NCBI GenBank assembly: GCA_045643145.1
Contig: JAZUKG010000073.1
Location: 1 to 24,993, forward strand
DNA from: SVFI01 sp045643145
GTDB lineage: Bacteria > Bacillota > Clostridia > Lachnospirales > Lachnospiraceae
DNA: 24,993 nucleotides
Direction of reading: 5' to 3'
Within the stretch, counting starts at the first letter, position 1. Every line of letters starts with the position of its first letter. Under the pieces are notes generated by a model. The model made no database searches. It had not been told where the DNA came from and saw only the letters and a program-made list of their open reading frames with translations. Of this stretch, positions 1 through 7,188 are shown one piece after another. The position numbers were made by a program, and so were the translations under genes.

Positions 1-90
1 ACCCCTTAGAGAGTATGAGGTAGATAGGCTTAAGGTGTAAGCATAGTGATATGTTCAGCTGATAAGTACTAATAGGTCGAGGGCTTATCC
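1..90 (+). rRNA. 23S ribosomal RNA, 3' end (partial)
   Basis: The segment ends with GTACTAATAGGTCGAGGGCTT, less its last base, which is the hallmark 3' end of Firmicute 23S rRNA (end of domain VI). The gene runs in from upstream of the window. The exact mature end is uncertain by a few bases because the closing stem pairs with the 5' end of 23S, which is not in view. Confidence 0.95.
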
Positions 91-231
91 TGATGGTGAT
101 AGGACTTATCGTCAATCTCCGATTGGCGATCTGAGTAAGTCGAAGACTTACGAAGAAAGAAGAAAAGATGTTTAGTTGATTTAAATTCAGTGTTCGGTTT
201 TGAAGGAATAATAAATATATGAAAAATTAAG
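91..231 (+). other. 23S trailer without a 5S gene
   Basis: About 140 bases lie between the 23S end and the operon terminator. They hold short hairpins (GTAAGTC/GACTTAC at 135-151; CAATC/GATTG near 112-125), probably processing signals. No 5S rRNA is recognisable: neither its conserved interior nor a 115-120 nt fold with complementary ends. No tRNA is seen either. Confidence 0.6.
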
Positions 232-260
232 AAGAATTCTACAATAGAATTCTTTTTTTT
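232..260 (+). terminator. rRNA operon terminator
   Basis: A perfect 10-bp stem, AAGAATTCTA / TAGAATTCTT with loop CAA, is followed at once by a T run. It is placed to end the rRNA transcript before the cheV promoter. Confidence 0.85.
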
Positions 261-271
261 GTGCATTTTTA

Positions 272-300
272 TATACAATTTGCTTTTTTTTTGCTATAAT
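272..300 (+). promoter_or_regulatory. Promoter of cheV (sigma-A type)
   Basis: The -10 TATAAT is at 295-300, with an upstream TGC that makes it an extended -10. A weak -35, TATACA, is at 272-277 with a 17-bp spacer. It lies between the rRNA terminator and the cheV start, so cheV is probably transcribed on its own. Confidence 0.7.
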
Positions 301-338
301 CAGTAAATAAATCATAAATTTCAGTGAGGTATGAGAGT

Positions 339-1232
339 ATGGATACTAATATTTTATTGGAAAACGGGACGAATGAGTTAGAAATTTTGGAGTTTTTACT
401 TGATGGCAATTCTTATGGTATTAATGTTGCAAAGATAAGAGAAATTATTCCTTATCAGGAAGTAACACCGGTACCAAATGCACATCCTAGTATTGAAGGG
501 ATTTTTATGCCTAGAGATGTGATGATTACTGCAATCGATTTAAAGAATTGCTTACAGCGTGGACAGTCCGAAGGAAATGGTTTATTTATCATCACTAACT
601 TTAATAAATTGGATATCGCATTTCATGTAGATCAGGTTATCGGTATTCACAGAGTTTCCTGGGGCGAAATCATCAAACCGGGATCAACAGTATCTAGTTC
701 AGAAGACGGAATTTCGACAGGTATTGTTAAAGTAGATGGTAAGCTAATCATCATTCTTGATTTTGAAAAAATTATTACTGACATCAGTCCTGAAACCGGA
801 TTAAAGATTACAGAGATTGATGAACTGGGAACTCGTGAGAGAAGTACTGTACCAATCTTGATTGCAGAGGATTCCGCATTACTTAACAAGCTTATTGTTG
901 ATTCATTACATAAGGCCGGATATGTAAATTTAATTCATACAGAAAATGGCCAGGAAGCTTGGGATGTTATTTGTGAATGCAAGAAAACCGGTACTTTGGA
1001 TGAACATGTTCAGGTACTGATCACGGATATTGAAATGCCGATTATGGATGGTCACAGATTGACCAAGCTGATTAAGTCGGATGATGAGACAAAACATATT
1101 CCGGTTATTATCTTCTCATCACTTGTAAATGATGAAATGAAGAAAAAGGGTGATGACCTTGGAGCAAATGCTCAGTTATCGAAACCGGAAATTGGTAATT
1201 TGGTTCGAGTAATTGATAGTTTAGTGAAGTAA
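339..1232 (+). CDS. cheV: Chemotaxis coupling protein CheV (CheW + receiver)
   Basis: The 297-residue protein has a CheW-like domain (about residues 10-155) followed by a response-regulator receiver (about 173-297). CheV couples chemoreceptors to the kinase CheA at the cytoplasmic face of the membrane; its receiver is known in the family to be phosphorylated by CheA and to take part in adaptation. Receiver landmarks are visible: acidic pair E177-D178 (IAEDS), phospho-acceptor D230 (ITDIEMP) and K282 (LSKPE). I chose ATG at 339 (MDTNILLENG), which follows a GAGG box at 325-328; an upstream in-frame GTG at 324 would add five residues and would use up that box. It is flanked by its own promoter and terminator. 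No other chemotaxis gene is in the window, so this is an orphan locus. Family assignment is firm. Confidence 0.93.
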   Translation: MDTNILLENGTNELEILEFLLDGNSYGINVAKIREIIPYQEVTPVPNAHPSIEGIFMPRDVMITAIDLKNCLQRGQSEGNGLFIITNFNKLDIAFHVDQVIGIHRVSWGEIIKPGSTVSSSEDGISTGIVKVDGKLIIILDFEKIITDISPETGLKITEIDELGTRERSTVPILIAEDSALLNKLIVDSLHKAGYVNLIHTENGQEAWDVICECKKTGTLDEHVQVLITDIEMPIMDGHRLTKLIKSDDETKHIPVIIFSSLVNDEMKKKGDDLGANAQLSKPEIGNLVRVIDSLVK

Positions 1233-1243
1233 TTATTAACATG

Positions 1244-1271
1244 AAGGCTGGGAATCAAACCCCAGCCTTTT
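1244..1271 (+). terminator. Terminator after cheV
   Basis: Stem AAGGCTGGG / CCCAGCCTT with an eight-base loop, ending in a short T run. It separates cheV from the next gene. Confidence 0.8.
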
Positions 1272-1322
1272 CTATGTTTATTAATATATATTATATTTAG
1301 AACTTAGAAATGGAATAATGCG

Positions 1323-2162
1323 ATGAAGGAACTAGTAGAAGCGATTAAAGACAGTGAAAAAATACTGATAGGTCTGGGAAAAGAATGGACTATTGATTAT
1401 GATACGATGCTGGATTGTTGGAAACAAAAGAGCAAGGTATTGTATGAGTTGTTTCAGAATGCGTTAGAATATGAAAAATCCTCAACTCTCGTAGATTTTT
1501 ATCAGTGGTTTTTCTATAAAAATGATTGCCCGAAAGATTTAGAATGTGCATATCAAAAATTATATGAGCTGGTCAAGGAAAAGGATTATTTTATATTATC
1601 TCTTTCTACAGATTCATATTTGGAAAAGTTTGGATTTGATTCGGATAAATTTGTGAATCCTTGCGGCACGATGAAACTTATGCAATGTAATCAAAGCTGC
1701 GATGAAGACTTATATTTATCGGATGTATTGCTTCAGAAAGCAGAAATGATATTGATTGATGCAGTTGATAAGAATGACCAATGCAGTCAAGATGAGGTAA
1801 TAGCTATAAATCAATCTCTGATTGAACTGCTTTCTTGTATAAAATGTCAAAAATGCGCAGATTCGATTGTATTTAACACATTAGATGCTGTAAAATATAA
1901 TGAAAACGGATATCTAAACCAGTGGCAAAGATATATGCAATGGCTTCAAAAAACGATTAATAAAGATTTATGTATTTTAGAGGCCGGTGTAGGTATGGAA
2001 TTTCCTTCTGTTGTTAGATGGCCGTTTGAAAAAACAGCTTTTTATAATCAAAAGGCATTGTATTACAGAATAAATGAAAAATTTTACCAGACCAATGAGG
2101 AAATTTCTAAAAGATCTTTAGGAATTGAAGCGAATTCTTTGAAATATTTAGCCGATATATAG
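1323..2162 (+). CDS. Degenerate Sir2-like (sirtuin-fold) protein
   Basis: This 279-residue soluble protein resembles the NAD-dependent sirtuin fold by the order of its motifs, but in altered form. ILIGLGKEW (residues 14-22) sits where sirtuins have the GAG-x-S nucleotide loop. LSTDSYLEKFGF (94-105) matches the TQN-x-DGLH segment, keeping the Asp. VNPCGTMK (111-118) matches the ELHG segment, so the catalytic His position reads Cys114. Cysteine pairs C122/C126 and C175/C178 could bind zinc. LCILEAGVGMEFPSV (216-230) and RINEKF (249-254) match the C-terminal NAD-binding strands. The family is known for deacylation or ADP-ribose transfer; whether this member is active cannot be said. It heads a run with the next gene 50 bp away and no terminator between. 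The RBS is weak. Alternative reading: a protein that kept the fold only for binding NAD or another ligand. Confidence 0.65.
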   Translation: MKELVEAIKDSEKILIGLGKEWTIDYDTMLDCWKQKSKVLYELFQNALEYEKSSTLVDFYQWFFYKNDCPKDLECAYQKLYELVKEKDYFILSLSTDSYLEKFGFDSDKFVNPCGTMKLMQCNQSCDEDLYLSDVLLQKAEMILIDAVDKNDQCSQDEVIAINQSLIELLSCIKCQKCADSIVFNTLDAVKYNENGYLNQWQRYMQWLQKTINKDLCILEAGVGMEFPSVVRWPFEKTAFYNQKALYYRINEKFYQTNEEISKRSLGIEANSLKYLADI

Positions 2163-2212
2163 AATGGTGAATTATTTTTGTTGAAAGAAGAATTCGGCAA
2201 AGGAGGCAAAAT

Positions 2213-3967
2213 ATGAGTGCCAATGATGAAGAATTAGATCTGGAGCTTAGTTCGGATAGTCCTGAAGACGAAATGGATGAGCTTCTTCGTTTAATCGAAG
2301 AAAATGAAAAACAACAAGCTATTCAGAATGGAGAAGAAGTTCCTTCAGATTTAGATGATGTTGCACCACTTCAGGTGGTTGATGATTCGGCAGATGTCGC
2401 TGATGAAGTATCTGCCGGAGAAGATGCATTAGAGGATGAAGGAAACGATGAGTCAGGTGAAGACTTAGAAGCAGAGGATACAGATCCGGAACCTGAATCG
2501 TTAGAAGAAATTGAAATAGATATGGATGATCCGGAAGCAATGGATATCCTTTTAGGCCTAAAGGAAAGACCCGATAGGCCTGATTCTGTTGTAAAAAGGA
2601 TGGAACGAGAAGCTCAGGAAAACGCTGAGGCTGAGAACGCCGAAGTTGCTGAAGACGGACCGGAAGAGGAAGTGGAGGAAGCAGGTGAAATGCCTTCTGC
2701 TACCGAGGATTCACAGCCGGCGGTTTCATCTGATATGGAACTGGATGACATTTTGAGTCAGCTGGGTGAAGAAGATGATGATTTAAAAGAAATCGGCGAC
2801 TTGCTGAAAAAATCAGATAACCATGAGCTGGTAGAAGACGATGTGCTTTCGCTTTTGGATGAGACGGAAAATCAGAATGCGGCAGATGATGAAGATGCAG
2901 ATATGGATTTATCTGTCGAAAATATAGCTGATGCAGATACAGAAGCAGAGCCGGAAGATAAAAAGGCGAAAAAAGAAAAGAAGAAAAAAGAAAAGAAAGC
3001 CAGAAGATCGAAAAAATCCGATGATGGAGAAGAAGGCGCTGAAGGAGAAAAGGAGAAAAAAGGTCTCTTTAGCAAACTTTTTGCGGCTTTGACAGAAGAG
3101 GTTCCTGAAGAAGAGGAGGATCCGGCTGTAGCAGAAGCAAAAAAGGCAAAGAAAGCAAAGAAAAAGCGCGGAAAGAAAGGCGCTGTAACAGATGCCGGTG
3201 ACAATGATGCTATTTTAGAGGAACTTGACGGGGAACCGACAGACAAGAAAAAAGGCAAAAATTCAAAGAAAGATAAAAAGAAAGAAAAGAAGCCGAAAAA
3301 AGAGAAGAAAGTAAAAGAAAAAAATACAGAACCGGAAGTTCCGTCAAAGAAGCTTCCAATCAAGATGATCATTCGTATTTTTGTTTTATGCTTCTCGATA
3401 TTAGCACTTATTTTGATTGTTACAAATGTGGTTCCGCAGCTTTGGGCATTAAATGATGCCAGAAATGCATTTTACAAAAAGAACTATGAAGAATCTTATC
3501 GTGAATTTGTCGGAAAGAAATTATCAAAGAAGGATGAAGTGATTTTCCAGAAGGCAAAAACGATTACTATGGTTGAGCATAAATATACTTCATATTCAAC
3601 CTATAAAGCTATGAATATGCCGGTTGAGGCATTGGATTCTTTAGTTTCAGGATGTTGGCTGTTTGACGATTTAGCTAATGATATAGCTGAGCTGGGTATA
3701 TTGGAACAGACTCAGGAGATTAAGGAAAGAATATTAAATGCTTTGGCGGCTGATTATCAATTGTCTGAAGACGATGCGAGAGAGATGCGACAGCTCAGCC
3801 GTTATGAATATACGAAAAAGCTGGAAGAAACTACCGGCAGTTTGAGTATAAAGAATAAAAACTACGAAAGCGGTCAGTCAGTACCTGTGATTGAAGAGGT
3901 GGAGACAGAACCTGTCGCAGAAGAAGAGTCGCCTAAGGAAGATATGATTTTGGAGGAAATGGAATGA
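2213..3967 (+). CDS. Charged single-pass membrane protein, function unknown
   Basis: The 584-residue protein is not one whose function I recognise. Residues 1-240 are strongly acidic and low in complexity. Residues 245-380 alternate lysine tracts (KKEKKKKEKK and similar) with a short hydrophobic island, KKGLFSKLFAALTEEV near 280-295. One membrane helix spans about 385-408 (IRIFVLCFSILALILIVTNVV). Residues 415-540 look folded and helical, starting ALNDARNAFYKKNYEESYREF, reminiscent of a TPR-type hairpin; an acidic tail follows. The lysines before the helix suggest that the long N-terminal part is cytoplasmic and the C-terminal 175 residues are outside. A strong RBS (AAAGGAGG) precedes ATG 2213. 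Its stop overlaps the hisH start (ATGA), so the two are translationally coupled. The lysine tracts explain the long antisense open frame here, which is not a gene. Confidence 0.85.
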   Translation: MSANDEELDLELSSDSPEDEMDELLRLIEENEKQQAIQNGEEVPSDLDDVAPLQVVDDSADVADEVSAGEDALEDEGNDESGEDLEAEDTDPEPESLEEIEIDMDDPEAMDILLGLKERPDRPDSVVKRMEREAQENAEAENAEVAEDGPEEEVEEAGEMPSATEDSQPAVSSDMELDDILSQLGEEDDDLKEIGDLLKKSDNHELVEDDVLSLLDETENQNAADDEDADMDLSVENIADADTEAEPEDKKAKKEKKKKEKKARRSKKSDDGEEGAEGEKEKKGLFSKLFAALTEEVPEEEEDPAVAEAKKAKKAKKKRGKKGAVTDAGDNDAILEELDGEPTDKKKGKNSKKDKKKEKKPKKEKKVKEKNTEPEVPSKKLPIKMIIRIFVLCFSILALILIVTNVVPQLWALNDARNAFYKKNYEESYREFVGKKLSKKDEVIFQKAKTITMVEHKYTSYSTYKAMNMPVEALDSLVSGCWLFDDLANDIAELGILEQTQEIKERILNALAADYQLSEDDAREMRQLSRYEYTKKLEETTGSLSIKNKNYESGQSVPVIEEVETEPVAEEESPKEDMILEEME

Positions 3968-4581
3968 TAGCCATTATTGATTACGATGCCGGAAATATAA
4001 AGAGTGTTGAAAAGGCCATAGCTATGCTGGGGCAGGAGGTTGTGATTACCAGAGATAAGGATGTGATTTTAAATGCTGATCACGTAATTCTTCCTGGAGT
4101 AGGCGCTTTTGGAGATGCGATGGAAAAATTGCATCAGTACGGTCTCGTTTCAGTTATTAAAGAAGTAGTTGAGAAGGGAACTCCGTTTTTAGGAATCTGT
4201 TTGGGACTTCAGCTTTTGTTTGACAGAAGTGATGAGAGTCCGGGAGTAGAAGGACTGGGAATTCTCAAGGGTGAAATTATTCGTATTCCGGATAAGGAAG
4301 GTCTCAAAATTCCGCATATCGGTTGGAATTCTTTGAAATATCCGAATAAAGGTACTTTGTTTGCAGGACTTGAAGAAGAAGCCTATGTTTACTTTGTACA
4401 TTCCTATTATTTGAAAGCGCAGGATGAAAATATTGTAACTGCTACTACAGAGTACAGTACATTAATTCATGCCAGTGTGGAATGCGGCAATGTTTTTGCT
4501 TGTCAGTTCCACCCGGAAAAGAGCTCAGATGTAGGACTTCAGATTTTGAAAAATTTCATTCAGGTAAAAGCAACAGCCTGA
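3964..4581 (+). CDS. hisH: Imidazole glycerol phosphate synthase, glutaminase subunit
   Basis: HisH is the class I glutamine amidotransferase that frees ammonia from glutamine and passes it to HisF, forming IGP and AICAR in histidine synthesis. At 205 residues it has the usual length. The catalytic triad is visible: nucleophile C79 in GICLGLQ, and H183 and E185 in CQFHPEKSS. The oxyanion-hole region LPGVGAFGDAM is at 43-53. The start overlaps the stop of the upstream membrane-protein gene by ATGA. HisF follows after 24 bp with its own AGGAGG box, which fits assembly of a 1:1 HisHF complex. No other histidine gene is nearby. Confidence 0.97.
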   Translation: MIAIIDYDAGNIKSVEKAIAMLGQEVVITRDKDVILNADHVILPGVGAFGDAMEKLHQYGLVSVIKEVVEKGTPFLGICLGLQLLFDRSDESPGVEGLGILKGEIIRIPDKEGLKIPHIGWNSLKYPNKGTLFAGLEEEAYVYFVHSYYLKAQDENIVTATTEYSTLIHASVECGNVFACQFHPEKSSDVGLQILKNFIQVKATA

Positions 4582-4605
4582 TAGCGGTTAAATAGGAGGA
4601 GCATT

Positions 4606-5361
4606 ATGCACACCAAAAGAATTATTCCATGTCTGGATGTAAATAACGGACGTGTAGTAAAGGGAATTAACTTTGTGGATTTGATTGATGCCGGAGATCC
4701 GGTTGAATCTGCAAAGGCATATGATAAATTAGGCGCAGATGAATTGGTATTTTTGGATATTACTGCCAGCAGCGATCACAGAAATACAGTAGTAGATATG
4801 GTTCGACGAGTTGCAGAACAGGTATTTATTCCATTTACAGTAGGCGGAGGAATCCGTACGGTAGATGATTTTAAAGTGATTCTTCGAGAAGGCGCAGACA
4901 AGGTGGCTGTAAATTCGGCAGCTATTATGAATCCGAGTCTGATTTCTCAGGCCGCGGATAAATTCGGAAGCCAGTGTGTGGTGGTAGCTATTGATGCAAA
5001 GAGAACACCGGATGGTTTTCATATCTTTAAAAACGGCGGTAGAGTCGATATGGGTATTGATGCGATTGAATGGGCCATGAAAGCAGATGAGCTGGGCGCC
5101 GGTGAAATTCTTTTGACCAGTATGGACGGAGATGGTACAAAAGCCGGATATGATTTGGAACTTACCAGACTGGTTTCAGAGAATGTTTCGATTCCGGTTA
5201 TTGCCAGCGGCGGTGCAGGAAAGCTTGAGCATTTTTATGATGCGTTGACAGTCGGAAAAGCAGATGCAGCATTGGCAGCTTCTTTGTTCCATTTCAAGGA
5301 ATTAGAAATCAAGGAAGTAAAAGAGTACTTAAGAAGCAGAGATATTCCTGTTCGATTATAG
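4606..5361 (+). CDS. hisF: Imidazole glycerol phosphate synthase, cyclase subunit
   Basis: HisF is the (beta/alpha)8-barrel cyclase partner of HisH; it uses the ammonia to close the imidazole ring of IGP. It has 251 residues, normal for the family. Both catalytic aspartates fall at the standard positions: D11 in PCLDVNNGRVVKG and D130 in VAIDAKR. Phosphate-binding loops are recognisable as VGGGIRT (about 79-85) and ASGGAGK (near 201-207). It is preceded by AGGAGG, and ung begins 18 bp after its stop, so the three genes are probably one transcript. Confidence 0.97.
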   Translation: MHTKRIIPCLDVNNGRVVKGINFVDLIDAGDPVESAKAYDKLGADELVFLDITASSDHRNTVVDMVRRVAEQVFIPFTVGGGIRTVDDFKVILREGADKVAVNSAAIMNPSLISQAADKFGSQCVVVAIDAKRTPDGFHIFKNGGRVDMGIDAIEWAMKADELGAGEILLTSMDGDGTKAGYDLELTRLVSENVSIPVIASGGAGKLEHFYDALTVGKADAALAASLFHFKELEIKEVKEYLRSRDIPVRL

Positions 5362-5379
5362 CTTAAAAGAGGATGATTC

Positions 5380-6054
5380 ATGTCAGCAATAAGTAATGAT
5401 TGGCTTGCACCACTTCAATCTGAATTTGCCAAGCCATATTATAAAGAACTTTATTTAAAGATAAAACAGGAATACAGTGAAAGACTGATTTTCCCGCCTT
5501 CAGGAGAAATATTCAGTGCTTTTGAACTGACTCCGCTGGAAAGTGTAAAGGTGGTTATTTTAGGACAGGATCCGTATCACAACATCGGCCAGGCACATGG
5601 GTTGTGTTTTTCGGTTAGAGAGGATGTGGATATTCCGCCGTCTTTGCAAAATATATATAAAGAGCTTCACGATGATTTGGGGCTAAAGATTCCAAATAAC
5701 GGGTATTTAGTAAAGTGGGCAAAGCAAGGTGTGCTGATGCTAAACACTGTATTAACGGTGCGTGCACATGAAGCAAATTCTCACCGAGGATTAGGCTGGG
5801 AACAGTTTACAGATGCAGCTATTCAGATTTTAAATGAACAGGACAGACCGATTGTTTTTATCCTGTGGGGATCACCTGCACAAAAGAAAGCGGCTATGCT
5901 GAATAATCCAAAGCACTTGATTCTGAAAGCACCTCATCCGAGTCCGCTTTCAGCATACAGAGGATTTTTTGGAAGCAAACCATTCAGTAAAACGAATGAA
6001 TTTTTAACAAAAGCCGGTTTAGAAGGCATTGACTGGCAGATAGAAGATGTGTAA
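5380..6054 (+). CDS. ung: Uracil-DNA glycosylase (family 1)
   Basis: This enzyme removes uracil from DNA and starts base excision repair. The 224-residue length and motifs are canonical: GQDPYH (62-67) with general base D64; LNTVLTV (121-127) with uracil-recognising N122; and the C-terminal HPSPLS loop (186-191) with catalytic H186. An AGAGGATG box precedes ATG 5380. It closes the five-gene run, although I see no convincing terminator after it; the next gene begins 122 bp on. Its company with hisHF has no obvious functional logic. Confidence 0.97.
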   Translation: MSAISNDWLAPLQSEFAKPYYKELYLKIKQEYSERLIFPPSGEIFSAFELTPLESVKVVILGQDPYHNIGQAHGLCFSVREDVDIPPSLQNIYKELHDDLGLKIPNNGYLVKWAKQGVLMLNTVLTVRAHEANSHRGLGWEQFTDAAIQILNEQDRPIVFILWGSPAQKKAAMLNNPKHLILKAPHPSPLSAYRGFFGSKPFSKTNEFLTKAGLEGIDWQIEDV

Positions 6055-6116
6055 GATAGTAACTGGAGTTCTGAAAACAAAGCAATGGGGCTGTGATTTC
6101 AGATGATGTTATTATG

Positions 6117-6132
6117 ATAAAGATATCTTTAT
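6117..6132. promoter_or_regulatory. 16-bp perfect palindrome upstream of ddh
   Basis: ATAAAGATATCTTTAT is a perfect 16-bp inverted repeat without a loop. It lies in the 122-bp gap before ddh, overlapping a possible -10 (TATGAT at 6114-6119). The site could be an operator for a dimeric repressor. In AT-rich DNA a chance palindrome is possible, and no matching -35 is clear. Confidence 0.3.
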
Positions 6133-6176
6133 ATTTCTGGGACATATAAAGAGGTAAAAAGAAAGAGGAAGAAAAA

Positions 6177-7163
6177 ATGAGTATTAGAATCGGTATCTTA
6201 GGATATGGTAACTTGGCAAAAGGTGTTGAATGTGCTATTCGTCAGAATGATGATATGGAATTAAAGGCAGTATTCACACGTAGAAATCCTGAAAGCGTAA
6301 CCATCAAAACAGAAGGTGTAAAGGTTTATTCTGTTGATGATGTTGAAAAGATGAAAGATGAAATCGATGTTTTGGTTCTTTGTGGCGGTAGTGCAACAGA
6401 CTTACCTACACAGACACCGGAATATGCAAAATATTTTAGTGTAATTGATAGTTTTGATACACATGCAAAGATTCCTTCACACTTTGCAAATGTTGATGCA
6501 GCTGCAAAAGCCAGCGGAAATGTTGCTATTATTTCAGTAGGTTGGGATCCGGGAATGTTCTCATTAAATCGTTTATATGCAAATGCTATCCTTCCACAGG
6601 GAAATGATTATACTTTCTGGGGCAAGGGAGTTAGCCAGGGACATTCAGATGCTATTCGTAGAGTAGAAGGCGTTAAGAATGGTAAGCAGTACACAATTCC
6701 TGTAGATTCTGCATTAGAAGCTGTAAGAAGCGGAAAGAATCCGGAACTTACAACTCGTCAGAAACATACCAGAGAATGTTTTGTTGTGGCTGAAGAAGGT
6801 GCTGATCGCGCTAAGATTGAAAGCGAAATCAAGAACATGCCTAACTACTTCTCTGATTATGATACAACAGTTAATTTCATCAGCGAAGAAGAACTTATGG
6901 CTAACCACAGCGGAATTCCACACGGCGGATTTGTAATTCGTAGCGGAAAGACAGGCTGGGATGGTGAAAATACACATATTATTGAATACAGCTTAAAGCT
7001 TGATTCCAATCCGGAATTTACTGCTTCTGTATTAGTAGCTTATGCCAGAGCAGCTTATCGTTTGAAAAAAGAAGGTCAGTGCGGATGTAAGACAGTATTT
7101 GATATTGCACCTGCATACCTTACAGCAATGAGTGCAGAAGATATCAGAGCGCACTTATTATAA
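6177..7163 (+). CDS. ddh: meso-Diaminopimelate dehydrogenase
   Basis: Ddh reductively aminates tetrahydrodipicolinate directly to meso-diaminopimelate with NADPH and ammonia, replacing the succinylase or acetylase branches of lysine and peptidoglycan-precursor synthesis. The 328-residue protein has the N-terminal Rossmann loop ILGYGNLAKGV (7-17). The family-typical stretches VLCGGSATDLP, VIDSFDTHAKIP and SVGWDPGMFSLNR follow, and the conserved HGGFVIRSGKTG lies near residue 250. The start at 6177 follows an AGAGGAAG box. lysA begins 25 bp after the stop with its own strong RBS. The pairing gives the final two steps to L-lysine in one unit. Confidence 0.96.
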   Translation: MSIRIGILGYGNLAKGVECAIRQNDDMELKAVFTRRNPESVTIKTEGVKVYSVDDVEKMKDEIDVLVLCGGSATDLPTQTPEYAKYFSVIDSFDTHAKIPSHFANVDAAAKASGNVAIISVGWDPGMFSLNRLYANAILPQGNDYTFWGKGVSQGHSDAIRRVEGVKNGKQYTIPVDSALEAVRSGKNPELTTRQKHTRECFVVAEEGADRAKIESEIKNMPNYFSDYDTTVNFISEEELMANHSGIPHGGFVIRSGKTGWDGENTHIIEYSLKLDSNPEFTASVLVAYARAAYRLKKEGQCGCKTVFDIAPAYLTAMSAEDIRAHLL

Positions 7164-7188
7164 TCTAGGCATTACTAAGGAGATAAAA

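Noticed and set aside
69..278. Minus-strand open frame over the 23S end and trailer
   Set aside because: It overlaps rRNA and a terminator, and the translation is low-complexity with no RBS.
2872..3372. 166-residue minus-strand frame rich in Phe and Ser
   Set aside because: It is the antisense shadow of the lysine and acidic tracts of the + strand gene; AAA/GAA codons reverse to TTT/TTC.
7132..7188. Longer N-terminus for lysA overlapping ddh
   Set aside because: The strong AAGGAG at 7177-7182 is correctly spaced for ATG 7189, and the extra residues show no family features.
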